Shown here one piece after another: positions 33,810 to 45,409 of a stretch of 64,000 nt of DNA. Numbering within the stretch: position 1 is the stretch's first letter; the number at the start of each line of letters is the position of its first letter. The DNA is from Diorhabda sublineata (lineage: Eukaryota; Arthropoda; Insecta; Coleoptera; Chrysomelidae). The position numbers were made by a program, and so were the translations under genes. The DNA is taken from positions 10,059,805-10,123,804 of the forward strand of contig NC_079484.1 of assembly GCF_026230105.1 (NCBI RefSeq), written 5' to 3'. Under the pieces are notes generated by a model. The model was not told where the DNA came from. It did not search any database and saw only the letters and a list, made by a program, of their open reading frames with translations.

Positions 33810-36300
33810 AAATTCATATTTAAACAAAAATTACAAAAGCCTCTTTTTGACCAATCTTTCTAATGGGCGATAATTGGATGCTTGGCTCGAAAGCCAACAA
33901 ACAAAGAATATATAATACGTTTCTTAGAAGTATTGTAATATAAGACAGCTAAATGTAACGACTCAAACATTCCACATAAAAAGATGCTAATGGGAACTAG
34001 ATGGACTTCTGGACGACATCAGGAAAATCTGGGGAGGAGAGGTCAAGTAATAATAGAATAAGAAACACAATGGAAATCAAACATACATTATGGTCATAAG
34101 TATATAAAGAATGTTAAAGACTTCACAAGTAGTGTAAAATGTATACCTGACAAGACATAACTAAAAGAAATTCTAGCATCTTTTGTAGGAGATCAATTAT
34201 AGCGGCGTTGTTCTGTAATCTAGATGCTTCACAATTACAGTGACTGAACAAATACATTTTTTTAAACTCTATTTTACCATTCAAGACATTAACATTCAAC
34301 AATATATTCTCTTTGATAGTTCGAAAACTTTTAAGTTTATCCTTTAAATTTTTTTCAGTTATTTCCTGGGAAAATTTATGTTTTAAATTAAAAATCCGTC
34401 AAAAGAAAAGTGTATGAATATCTTTTCCGTTTGATAAAAAAAGTTATTCCGTTTTCTTAAAACAGAAGAAATATAAGAATCGAACAAGCTGGTGGAATAT
34501 TAAAAATTACAAGTGCGTCTTGCTTTTAAGACTTTTAGGTCTGAGACTTAATTGAACAAAAGCAAGTTCTTTATAATAAATGCTTTTGAATTTCAAGATT
34601 TAGCGAGAGAATTCATACTAAGAGCAGTTTGTATTTTATGCTTGATTTACTCTTTCGGTATTTTGAGGCCGATTGAAATATTTCCATATCTTTTAAACAA
34701 TTCTAATTTAGAAACTAAGTTTTGATAATTCTCAGATTACCCAATTAGCAGAACTTTCATTTTATTAGTGGTACTTGTTTTGAAGTTTTATAATTACGTA
34801 AAATAACTTTTTTGTCTATAACTGAAAAATCATCTATCTACAATGGGTCCTCAGATAGGTGGAAAAACTCTTGTAAGAGATAAAAAATTCTTACTTATAA
34901 TCTCGTTAGATCTTGAATTGGTTCCAAAATTTTTTTCGAGTGCGAATTTTTTTAAAATACAAAATTGAAATAATTCACGGGGATCAATTCAACTCTGGGA
35001 GATTCGGTATAGTAAAAATAAATAAAAAATGGAATTTTTAACATATTAATAATAAATTAATATGGCTATGGAATGACCTTTTCTTTAGGTGTCTTCTTGC
35101 AGGTTTTAGAAGAGTTGTTTGAAGAAATAAAAGTTAAGATAGATAACATAATGAAGCATAGATATTCAGTCAAAATACCCAAGGACCCTTGCTTTATTCG
35201 CCGTTGACAAACAAAGAAGTAGAAATCGAATTGCAGAAACAGTTAGAATTTCCAGTTAATGTTACCATTAAATAACCTGTTAATATTAAAGTATCTGATT
35301 GCCTTGAACTGACAGGTACCGTTCGATTTCAATTTTTATATTTGGAGGTTTATCCCTGCTTCACAAAAACTAATTTCTAATATAAGAAATATCAAGTATG
35401 CATCGTAAATTTTTCAAAGAACTTATTTTTCTGTTGAAGTAACTCCCTTTTATGTGGCAAATATGCAGAATTTTTTTTGAGAGAATTTATTTAGAATCAA
35501 TAAATATCAAATTTTGAAATCAGTTTTTCAATTTTAATAAAAAATTGAGTAAGTAAGTTCATTACTGCTGGCTCAATACTGATAAATATTATATATTATA
35601 TATATATATATTAATTAATATCCGCCGCTGTAATATGGCGTTAAATTTATAGGAAAATATATCGATTGATGGTATAAATGGTCTATATAATAGTGCCGTT
35701 TTTTATGTAGAATCTCGGCTGCTTGCTACTGGAATAATGTAGTAGCACTTAGCCGCATACGACTAGGTGAATAAATGGTATACAAATAGAAGAACTTGAA
35801 GAAGAACTAACTATGAAGCATTATATGGAATGATTAGATTACGAAATAATACATAACGAAACCTTATATTTCAGTCATAAGTGATTTATCAAAAAAATAA
35901 TAGATAAAAATAGTGCAAACACTCTTTTATGGTTTAACTGAATACTGAAAGTACTGCAAAAATGCTTTTATACTTAATCAAAGTGAAAAAAATTATAACA
36001 TACACGAATAAAATGATTAATGAGGAATATAATTTCACTGCTCTGGGATGCTTTGTACGTCATGTTTTTTATTAAAAGTATCTCTGCATTTTATGAAAAA
36101 ACCAGTAAAAAATTATAACGATTAATATTGAGCACTCTATGCTTTTAAAACCGTGACATTAATTTGCTCGCCAGTCATTCTATTCTCATAATCAAAAATT
36201 TTTTTTCACTTTTGATTTAACTGTGAAAGCGTGATTTTTTTTGTTTTTATGAAATAAATTCCGTTTAGGGTATAGAGGGTATACAAATATTGACATTTAC
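33810..36300. other. AT-rich stretch, no gene recognised
   Basis: No ORF of 60 codons or more. A short AT/TA-rich run occurs at about 35588-35612. No motif identified. Confidence 0.5.
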
Positions 36301-36309
36301 AATATTTAA

Positions 36310-36895
36310 TAACTTTATTGTAAACAATTTCGTCCATTTCTTCTTCACTTCGTTCTATGTCAGCTTTTATTTCTTCAAAACATTTTTATCACAGTGACCC
36401 ATGTTTCTTTTGGTCTTATTTTGTTTCTTTGTTGTTGTCCTCCAGCTTGCCAAACTTTTTTTACATATCTTGAATCGACCGTCCTCTGCAAATGTTCCTA
36501 CCAACTCAACTACCTCCTTACAATGAATTCGGTGACTGGTATTACTGGCAGTTCTCCTCTAATACTATCATTTCTAACTCCATCTTTTTTGTCACCTCTT
36601 CTACACTTAATAACTTAATTGTATGCAATTTTCGTTTGTTCCTCACTTCGTTTCATGTCAGCTTTTTCTTCTAAAAAAGTTTTCTTATTAAGGCGTCCCA
36701 TGTTTCTTTTGCTCTTCCTCTGTTTTTTTTGTTGTTCTATGGCTTGCCAAACTTTTCTTACTTGGCTTGAATTGCAAATTCTTCGTAAATGTTTATACCA
36801 GGTCGACTGTCTCCTTACAATGAATTCGGTGACTGATATTACTTGCAGCTCTAATACTGTCATTTATAATTATATTCTTTCTTTTAATTTTCTCT
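36310..36895 (-). repeat. two tandem copies of a LINE pol tail
   Basis: Unit 1 (about 36310-36605) and unit 2 (about 36611-36895) are direct repeats. Shared strings include CTTACAATGAATTCGGTGAC, TTGCCAAACTTTT and CCCATGTTTCTTTTG. On the minus strand unit 2 reads SVTEFIVRRQSTWYKHLRRI then VRKVWQAIEQQKKQRKSKRN. This resembles the RTE-like C-terminus with WYGHLxRMxxxRxxKxV followed by a basic GRPRKxW-type tract. The plus-strand ORFs 36394-37032 are antisense. Tandem 3' ends could come from unequal exchange or repeated insertion. Confidence 0.5.
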
Positions 36896-37580
36896 ACTCT
36901 TCTCAAATATTTAGTAATTATCTATTTTGTGAAGTCATTATGAAAATATCCTTCTTTATCATCAACGTAAATTTTATAACAATTCTTCTACGTTATATTT
37001 ACTATACTATTTTGTACAACGTAAGCCGTTAAAATTTCCAATAATGCACTGATTCATTGCTACATTCATACCGTACCCTTCGTTTTTACCAACGTCAATC
37101 TGGAAGGTTTTTGAACTAATATTTATCCTATTCAACTAAACACGTTCTCGGCTTGTCTCATAACCTTTACCATCCATAATTGTTTTCTATTGATATCGAC
37201 TTATTTACTATGGAAAATGAAATTATAGCAAAATTTTTTATTGTCCACTTTATATTTAATAAGGTATTATCAGTTATAATATCACATGAGCTTCGAAAAT
37301 AATCGATTTTTTGTAATTGCTCGAACGTTATTTGAAGATAAGCTGAATCTAGGTATTGTCAAATTGCTTATAGCAGAGGAGCAATTGGAATTTTTAGTTA
37401 TTTTTAACTTCTTTATTTCAATACCGGGCTTCGATGTTGGTTGGTACTTACTGGACCATTTTTGTACCAAATTCCCATCTTCTTCCAATCTGAAGCTAGG
37501 AACAATCGATTAGTTTTGATATTCAGTATTCCTTTGCTCAACATTTTCTGTAGTAGGCACCCTGGACACTTGTTCTTACA
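36896..37580. other. no gene recognised
   Basis: Overlapping antisense ORFs at 37282-37513 show no recognised motif. Confidence 0.4.
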
Positions 37581-37589
37581 TTCTTTGTT

Positions 37590-37920
37590 TGATATAAACC
37601 TTTTAGATGTAGCAGTTTTGGAGAATATGATGATGTATTCAATGCGGCTTGTAATTCACCATAAAGTTGACTTTGTTTGACAAAAAATTACTAGAAATTG
37701 AGTCGAACTTTTTTCCAAGCTACCCAGAGAGTTTTTATAATAATTACCCATAATCTTGCTGATCAATTGAGATGCAAAATTGGATTTTATTTGCTCCGGG
37801 AGCTGGAAGTGATTGGTGCTATCGTCATCTCAAAAACTATTTTCCCATAAAAGTGTTGAAAATACTTCATTTCCAAAGCTACGTAGGAAAAATCGTTTAA
37901 TCGTTTCCACAACTCCTTAT
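37590..37920 (+). pseudogene. possible pogo/Tigger-like transposase, CENP-B-type HTH scrap
   Basis: The clearest block is GAGSDWCYRHLKNYFP (about 37800-37845), similar to the AGxDWxxxFLKRxPxLSLRxPE sequence of the second CENP-B-type helix-turn-helix in pogo/Tigger transposases. Upstream frames around 37640-37720 have an M-x-x-Y-x-x-x-L pattern that could be the preceding helix. The DDE domain was not found. Only one block supports the call. Confidence 0.3.
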
Positions 37921-37929
37921 AATCGTTAC

Positions 37930-39125
37930 TATTAGCTCGCTTCGTATTAAAAGCTCAGTCTTTAAGAATACCTGCCAAGTGTTGGTTTGAAATCTCCTCA
38001 AGAAAATCATATTTTTGATCTTCACAGACTGCTGAAAATGCTTCAGAAACACTTATGTGCGTTTTCAACATGTTCTTAGGGGTTAAATATCCAATTTCTT
38101 CGCTTATTTATAAACTTGAATCTATTCCAAAGCGATTCATTGCTATTTTCAACTATTTTTTGATTTTTTGAGAAACTTCAAAAGATGGTCACTTTCATAA
38201 CAAACATTATTGGATCCATTAAAAAATCTATTTAATCATTAAACCACGTTACCGAGCGTTTAATCGTTGATTTGTATGAAGTAACTATGATCAAATCGGA
38301 ATTTGTACTGGTTATAAAAATTAATTCAATATCTGTCAGGATTATAGCCAGATTTTTCTTGTTATTATCGTATTATATATTTAATTTAAAACAAATGGAG
38401 GATGTGAAATGAAATTATTAATTTTCAAATTCCTTAATAATTTCCTGAAACTTCGGTTCATTACCTAAACGTTTTCGGAATTCACCAAAAACATAATTGA
38501 AAAGGAAAATAAATTGTTTCTCTCCGTGACACAGAAGTATAGGGTCTTAAGATCCGCCTCTGAACTGAATTACAATAAATATATATATACAATGTTCCAT
38601 TCCAGGTAAAATTCCGTGAAGGTATAAAGAAGGTATTTCAAGGGCACACACTACACACAAAAACAACTTCTGATGCTTTCATTCAAAAGGGCAGAAAAAT
38701 GGACCTAAAATAGTTTGTGGAAATTATTGAACGTGACACATAAATAGATAATTAACCAATCCTATCCTGTTAAGAGGCATTGAAGCGTTTGTTTGACGAG
38801 TACACAAGAAAAAAGTTTAAGTGTTGAATAAATAATATAAAACAAGTAGTTGTGCTTAAGTTTGCGAGGTGCAGCTACTTTTTAAATAAAACATTTATTT
38901 AAATTAAACATTTATCACTATCACTTATGTAATGACGAAGGCATGTAAGACTTGATAGTATACATATATCAAAAAAAGCATTTGACTGGAGATAGAGGTT
39001 ACATTGAATGGACATGAACTGGTTCCATGATAAATATTATTGAAACTACAGTGCGAGCTAAGGAATAAAGAGAGGAGAATAATCATTTGAAATCATAGTG
39101 ATAAAATATCGGCAAAAATTATAAA
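37930..39125. other. AT-rich stretch, no gene recognised
   Basis: No ORF of 60 codons or more, no motif identified. It ends at the Helitron 3' terminus. Confidence 0.5.
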
Positions 39126-39418
39126 AGGTACTAGCTTTTACTCGCGGCCTCGCTCGCATTAAAACCATTATAGTATCAGATATACTATACAATAGAGATA
39201 AATAATTTGATAGCTACATTTTATTGCTTGGCTGGGATGACCAATTGTCAAAAATTACAACATACCATGAAGTTTCAAAAACTTAAAACTTTATTAAAAT
39301 ATAACAACGAACGTTAAAACATATATCTCTTAACAAAAATAAATAACATTGAATTTTAACAATTTCATATAAATGCAGAGTATTAATCTAAGATATTTTT
39401 GTAAACTATGTTATAGGT

Positions 39419-39810
39419 TTTTTAGACGACACCATTTGAAAGTTGTTCGTTCTGTATTCATTTACATACCGAAAGGTGCGTTTTGAGTGTTCCATATAGT
39501 GAAAGTGACAGTTCCGTACTGCAAAACACTTTCGGGACGCTCTGGAGTATACAACTTTAACTTCCTTAAATGTGACTCTAGCCACTTCAATGTTGACAGT
39601 TGACAGATTCACTTCGATGATTTTGCATAACTTAAAATTTTTAATTTTCTGAAATTATTTGTTTTATTCGAAGTTTGGTCTAAACTAATGGATAACAATG
39701 AATGATGATGACAAAGAAAACATCAGTGATGAAGAGTTACTCGAATCCACGCTACCTGATCTCACCGAAGAAAGCAATGCGGCCGGTGTTAATTTGTTGT
39801 TGTGAAGTGG
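39419..39810 (+). repeat. unidentified dispersed repeat X, copy 2, with ORF start
   Basis: The first 300 bp match repeat X copy 1 (30155-30454). Here the ORF start is longer: from ATG at 39698 it reads MNDDDKENISDEELLESTLP then DLTEESNAAGVNLLL and stops at 39803-39805. The acidic, Ser/Leu-rich N-terminus is like the starts of some transposases or nuclear proteins, but I cannot place it. It lies within the Helitron boundaries, so it is either a captured 5' gene end or an older insertion. Confidence 0.5.
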
Positions 39811-40310
39811 TTTCACCAGAAAAAGGTGAAAACCCCAACGAAAAATGATACCTAACCTCAAAAATTTAAATAGTTTTATTCGCGAAAATTACGAAGAGGG
39901 CGACAACTGTTAATTTTCTTCCAAGCTTCAATAGAGGTGAACAACAAAACCAGAATACCAACAAATTGTATTGTTCTATAAACAATACAAAGTATTATTT
40001 GAAATTTTAGTCTGAATAGTAAAATAATATACCTGTTTAAAGTGCTTTTCTGATAGAAAACCAACCATACATCCATAAGATGCATTTCGAAATCAATAAA
40101 AACGTGGTAAAAGTTATAGTGTCACAAATATTCTATTCTAATTGCCTAAAAACTCTTGTGCCCCTTTTGGGTAGTTTTATGTCTATACGCAAGTTTCTTC
40201 CTCCCGTTCTTACATGAACAAATACATTTCCAGTATTTAACTACATCATTCAGATTAATTGTTATCTCATGACGCTGGGAAGTTAGACCTGACTTCTCTA
40301 GACCATGATA

Positions 40311-41218
40311 TATAAGAATCTATTGATATCCAGTTAGCCTAGACCAGTTCCATGCATAAACAATATTGCGTTACCATAGCAACGAACAATAACTTATTAG
40401 AAGTGTCAGTGTAAATTTTGACGTCAAAAAAGTAAACCAGAGTTACGCAATAAATTAAAAGAAAAAATATGTCCACCGGAATTGTGAAAATCGAAAAATT
40501 GGAGTATCGAGCAATCATCAAGTACCTGTATTTAAAAGGGTTAAGAGGTAAGCAGATTTACGAAGATATGCTTATTACTACCCTTTGTGATCAATGTTCT
40601 TCGTATGCGACCGTGAAAAATTGGACTGCAAGCTTCAAAAGAGGTAAATTTTCCATTGCAGATGATGAGCGATCGGAAATTAGTCCCCGAAAATATCGAT
40701 GCATTACATGACTTTATCAGACCGTCGAATTGGGCTTAAAAGGATATCTGAAGCACTGAATATTTCATACGAACGCGTTCATGTTCACGACAATTTGGAC
40801 ATGAGAAAAATTGCTGCAAAACGGATCCCCAAATGTTTGAATGTTGACCAAAAGCGTGCAAGAGTAGAAGCATCGCGTTCGATCTGTGCTCGATTTGAAA
40901 ATGACTTCTTAAACCGAATTGTTACTATAGATGAGACTTGGGTACATTTCTACAATCCAGAAACAAAGCAACAATCGATGGAAGGCGACTCTCTGGTTCT
41001 CCAAGACCTAAGTAGTTTCGTATCCAAAAATCTGCTGAAAAAATTCTTGTTTGATTTTTTCGGATTGCCATGGAGTAATCATGATTGATTTTTTGGATAA
41101 GGGTAGAACAATAACTGGAGATTACTATTCGACATTACTGACCACTCTACGGGAAAAAATTAAAGAAAAAAGACGCGGAAAATTACTAGAACACCCCCCA
41201 TATTCACCAGATTTGGTT
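40311..41218 (+). mobile_element. mariner element copy 2, truncated
   Basis: Closely related to copy 1. It keeps the true start (MSTGIVKIEKLEYRAIIKYL, ATG at 40469) and reads through the helix-turn-helix with IYEDMLITTL and VKNWTASFKRG. A frameshift follows near 40680. The second ORF (40699-41088) has LSDRRIGLKRISEALNIS and IDETWVHFYNP, with the first Asp at 40930-40932. A deletion near 41180 fuses EKRRGK to LLEHPPYSPDL, removing the QDN block with the second Asp. The copy ends at SPDLVL, before the third Asp, where Helitron sequence starts. The left flank aligns with copy 1 upstream to about TATAAGAATCTATTGA. Confidence 0.8.
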
Positions 41219-41319
41219 CTGTGTACAAAATTTCATGATGACCGGTTAAGTAGTTTTCGCGTGAAAGCGTAACAAACGTACATTCACATTTATAATATTA
41301 GTAAGGATTTAGTCCAGGG

Positions 41320-43670
41320 TAGAAGCCTTTAAAAATGATAAAAAGTTAAAAAAATGATAGTAGGATGAATCTTTTGAAAAAAGAGAAGAATATAGTGAAA
41401 CTGGAAGGAAAAATGATTTACCGGTGATCTGAGGTTTGGAAGGAGAAGGGTTGGTGAGTTCTTAAGGGTTATTTCGGTGTCTGGCAAAACTACAAGTCCT
41501 AAAGGAAAAAAAATATAGACCAAAGTTGGAGGTAATAAGAAGATCTACAAATTTTGTATATACACTTTTTCACATAACCTCAAAATTTATTTGAAAAATT
41601 GAATCAACCAAGATTTAGGTTTTTATTTTTATCCTTTACAAAAAAAAATTTCCACGAAATTTGTTGAAACATTAGCTTTTACATACACCAAAATTCTATT
41701 TATTTTTTCACCTTATTTTGACTAAAAATTGACTGAAAATCCACCCTAATTTTCAATCTAAAATTCTCCTGTCAAAATATAAGCTTGTTGGAAAAAGTTT
41801 ATTAGTTTTTTGTTCGTTCAAATCTCTATTTTCTGATGGCGTGAAAAAATATCACCAAGGTAAATTTTCTCAGAAAAGGCTAAAAAACAATCACATCGGA
41901 AATTTTTTTAATCTTCATTTACAATTTTTAGAAATTTTGGACTCTATTTATGCTTATCAGCAACACGGAATCTCACATTTTTCGTGTAAAATTTTAATAA
42001 ATAACTAAAAATTGTACGAATGAAAATTTTCGGATGCGATTTTTTTTTTTTCGTTTTATCTGCCTCTTTTGAGAAAAATTACTATAGTGATGGTAATATT
42101 GTATTACAACATCGGAAAGAAGAGATATCAAAGAACGAAAAACTAACGGACTGGTTGAAAAAAGCTGATATTTTCCGGGGAGTATTTTTGATTGAAAATT
42201 AGGGTACTTTTTCAATATTAAGCCTAAATAAAGGTGAAAAATAAATATTTAAAATTAAAGAACTACAGTGTATTTGGGACATAAGAAGGTAAGTTTTCAC
42301 AAAATTTCGAGTGAAAAAATGAAAAATAAAAACTTTTTTTTTTAATTTTTGACATAAATTTTGTGGTTATTTGAAGAGCTCTAGATCTTTTTATTACCTA
42401 CAACTTTGCTCACTAATTTTTTTCTATAGTATTTCTAGTTTTATCGGAAATCGGTATAAGCCGATTTTAACCCATAAACACTCACCCCCTTCCCCTTCCC
42501 GACCAAAGTTCGCCCGTAAATTATTTTTTCTTCCATTTTTATCATATTCTTCTCATGTTCCCATGGGATTCATCCAACTATTATTTTTTTTTTGGTTTCA
42601 AAACTTATCGATATAATTTTGTTTAAAGTTAGTTTAGTCTGGAAATTTTGCTCTAGTTGACTAATTAACAATATGTATCCCTTACATTACGCCCACAAAG
42701 AGCGATTGTCGTCGTAGTTCGACGCTAATCCACATTTGTCAATTTTCAATTGTGCTCTCCACTTGGAAGAAAATTGTTTGTAAAGATTAGAGTATGTTTG
42801 TGTTTATAATACAACTTGTGCAGGAATTGAAACTATACTATTATCTTTCGGTTCCATATATTAAGTGAATTTTATTCCGAAATTGTGTTCAGTAATGTAA
42901 CTACACTTTTGGTTAAATGTTTCTGTAAATAAACAGAATTTACGATTTTGGAGCGAAGAGAACCCACGAGATATTGCTCAGACATCATTACACCCATAAA
43001 AACGAACCGTTTGTTATTTTGTGAGATGGTTGCAAAATATTTGAAAATGCTTGCTGACGATCAAAAAGTTATAATGAATAGATATGAAGTTATGATTATA
43101 ACTTTTTATGTCTCAGTTAGAAGACAGAGATGTGGTTTCAATTGGATAGCACCGCATACCCCACGGTGCTCGAAATGAATCAGTTAATTGGTTAGATCAT
43201 TTACTGAGAAATTGTAAGTCATATGTTTATTAAAATGAACCTGAAAATTCTTGAGCACTGGGAATCACTAGACGCATAAATGCCGCAACAACCTGCAGGT
43301 TGTGTGATTATTGGATCTCTAGATTACTTCTTGTACACGTCAGGTTATTGGGGTCAAAACTTGAAATAATATCTAAGCGTTTCAATTGGAAAAAAATCGT
43401 TGATGTTAAAAGAGAAAATGAGTTTAATTTCATTGACTCTAAAAAGCACCCACTACGGGAAAAAGCACTTAACTTCACAATGCTGTTTCAAGTAAGTAAT
43501 TCTCACCTTTTATCACCAATTGTTATTGTTTCATCCATTTAATTTTAACGTTGAAAGGACGTACCTGAAACAAAAAATAATATTCTCTAAATTATGTTTT
43601 AATATATTATTGTTATGTTTCACATTTTTATATAATTTTTACTCCAGCTGAATCGACCATCACTCCACTG
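41320..43670. other. AT-rich stretch, no gene recognised
   Basis: Short ORFs (42371-42616, 42948-43178, 43300-43542) are unassigned. A perfect 16-bp palindrome ACAACCTGCAGGTTGT lies near 43287-43303. Confidence 0.4.
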
Positions 43671-44663
43671 AGTAACAACTTTTTATAATTTTTCTAAGAC
43701 GTTTTGATTTGATTAATCATAATATCTTAATTAATAAGTTGCAGAGGTATACCTCTAGCATTTTTAAATTATAGATTACCAACAGAAGTCAGTTTGTGAG
43801 GTTTAATATAACGATGTTTTCTTGGAAGCCAATAGAATGTGGAGTGCCTCAGGGCTCAGTACTAGGCCATATTTTCTCTTGGATACTACTAATCTCAAGG
43901 CACTTCATAGAACCATATCTAATCACCCTTAAATCATGGTATGAATCTAATCCCCTGTGTCCCAACGTTTCTAAAACTTAAGTTTTATCATATAAACAAG
44001 CCTTTTGTATCAAATGACAATATTATTGACGTCGTTGGATCTGCAAATTTGAAATGGGAGCTACATATAACCACTTTATCTAAAAAATAAGGACTACCTG
44101 TTTTGCGCTAAAATCAGTTTCCAATGAACTAAACTTATCCACCTCACAACATTTTATTATGCCCTTATTGAGTCGCATCTCCGAAATGACCTTCCCTTCT
44201 AGGGTTCGTGTGGTGTGACTCAATTTGAGCGAATCTTCAAACTACAAGAAAGAGCTATTAGATATTTATTCGGACTAAACAGCAGGGCTTAACATATTGA
44301 CTCTTCCATATTCATCTTTGAATCCGTTTGCCTAATTCGTAAGCACGTTTCGCCAATTTTAGAAAGATGATTCCACAGCTATCCGCTTAGTAAAGCGAAG
44401 CACAACCTTTATCTACTCGTTCAGAATTAGTTGGTGGCTCTATATTCTCCAAAGAAAAAAATGCACAGTCATTTGCCAATTGATATTAAATCTATTACAC
44501 CTTTTCCCGCATTTCTCAATAATGTGAAGGCATATTTACTGGAAAGAGACTTCTGATAAATGAACGACTTTCATTATTTTACTAATATTTAATTAGGACC
44601 ATGCTATGCACTGATTCAATGTTGTTATTGCTTTTTAAACAAAATATTAACTATTTTTAGATT

Positions 44664-44977
44664 TTTTTTTCTGTAGGAGGGGAAATCCTCATGGACACCC
44701 GACAGTCATCCTCCGTCCTCTTGGTTTCATAATGTCGGGTAGTGTCAGACTCTTACTGACTAAAACCCCCCCTGTGCTCTCGCTCTTTGCAATGGTATCC
44801 ACTCTCGCATTGCTTCATTGCAAAGGCTGTCTTTCACTGTGGTCTAATTTCTACTTTCTCTTTCTTTGGTCTCTATTATAGCACGTATCGCTTCATAGGT
44901 GTACTTCCAGGACTCTTCTGACTCTAACAAACATTCAATCATGGTGCCGATGTTGAAAATTCTTCCACATTTCTGGG
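44664..44977 (-). mobile_element. 5'-truncated LINE (R1-like tail) with perfect 16-bp TSD
   Basis: A 314-bp insertion is flanked by identical copies of TAACTATTTTTAGATT (44648-44663 and 44978-44993). On the minus strand it begins with the end of an ORF, IGTMIECLLESEESWKYTYE then AIRAIIETKERESRN and a stop. A 3' UTR follows with AGTCAGTAAGAGTCTGAC and TGTCCATGAGGATTTCCCC, then a poly-A (poly-T at the left edge). The short C-terminal peptide resembles the ends of R1-group LINE proteins; clade placement is inference. The exact TSD shows it is younger than the family Z copy it interrupts. Confidence 0.75.
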
Positions 44978-45172
44978 TAACTATTTTTAGATTGACGTAT
45001 AGTAAGTTTCATTATCTAATTAATTTAATTATGACACTATATATTTTAGTTATTCATTGTCGTATTCTTGTGTACACTTTTTATTTATGTCTCTATTTCG
45101 TTATGTGTGTGTTTGTTTCTTAGTTCTTTATAAGCTTTTGTCTTCAAATTGTGAATATTCTGACAATAAAGT

Positions 45173-45199
45173 ATTTCTCTCTCTCTCTCTCTCTCTCCT
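45173..45199. repeat. (CT)n microsatellite at LINE tail
   Basis: About 13 CT units, directly after GACAATAAAGTATTT. Family Z copy 1 ends with TTTCTCTC in the same place, so the microsatellite is an expanded 3' tail of that LINE. Confidence 0.85.
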
Positions 45200-45241
45200 C
45201 TATCTGTATTTGGCTGTTGCTTTCGCTGGCACATCCCCATA

Positions 45242-45405
45242 GTGGAATCCCGTGGGTCCTGGTTCAGGATTTGTTTCTACACACTGTCACAACTGAAGGT
45301 AAACTCGCTCTCTGAAGACCATAACTTGATTGTGTCGAAATACGCATTAGACAGTGTAGTTGTGAGTGCTGGTGTGGTAGTAGCAGTAAACAAGTTGAAT
45401 ATCAC
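45242..45405 (+). repeat. dispersed repeat with hammerhead-like core, copy B
   Basis: CTGAAGA at 45312-45318 is followed by a stem CATAA/TTGTG around a CTTGA loop, then GAAA at 45337-45340 and TACGCATTAGACAG. Copy B retains the GAAA that copy A lost. The GTC cleavage-site triplet expected by comparison with copy A reads ATT here, so this copy would not be expected to cleave there. The surrounding sequence, GTGAGTGCTGGTGTGGTAGT, aligns with 3058-3085 of copy A. Confidence 0.4.
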
Positions 45406-45409
45406 CAAC

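Larger units (their letters stand above)
39131..41307 (-). mobile_element. non-autonomous Helitron containing foreign fragments
   Basis: Read on the minus strand, the 5' end is TCCTTACTAATATTATAAAT preceded by A (41307), followed by CGTTTGTTACGCTTTCACGCG and a TCATGAAATTTTG segment. The 3' end is a GC-rich stretch GCGAGCGAGGCCGCGAG then TAAAAGCTAG followed by T (39131). A-TC...CTAG-T is the Helitron signature, and these particular terminal sequences are the kind seen at insect Helitron ends. No Rep/helicase coding is visible in the 2.18 kb. Inside lie repeat X copy 2 and mariner copy 2, the latter cut where the Helitron 5' sequence begins (about 41218). Confidence 0.65.
43680..45205 (+). pseudogene. 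family Z LINE copy 2 (CR1/Jockey group)
   Basis: RT blocks read NFSKTFDLINHNILINKLQRY (split by a frameshift), NRSQFVRFNITMFS and IECGVPQGSVLGHIFS (43830-43880). The YADD segment is deleted. Next come SWYESNPLCPNVSK, a block with LKWELHI (about 44050) and TQFERIFKLQERAIRYLFGL (about 44220-44280). The C-terminus has HLPIDIKSITPFPAFLNN (about 44475). A 3' UTR ends TTGTCTTCAAATTGTG, GACAATAAAG and (TC)n at 45173-45199. The UTR is split by a truncated LINE at 44664-44977. Frameshifts and deletion make it inactive. Confidence 0.7.

Noticed and set aside
36394..37032. Plus-strand hydrophobic ORFs with several membrane-like segments
   Set aside because: They lie antisense over the tandem LINE tails or in AT-rich DNA; their hydrophobicity comes from T-rich codons.
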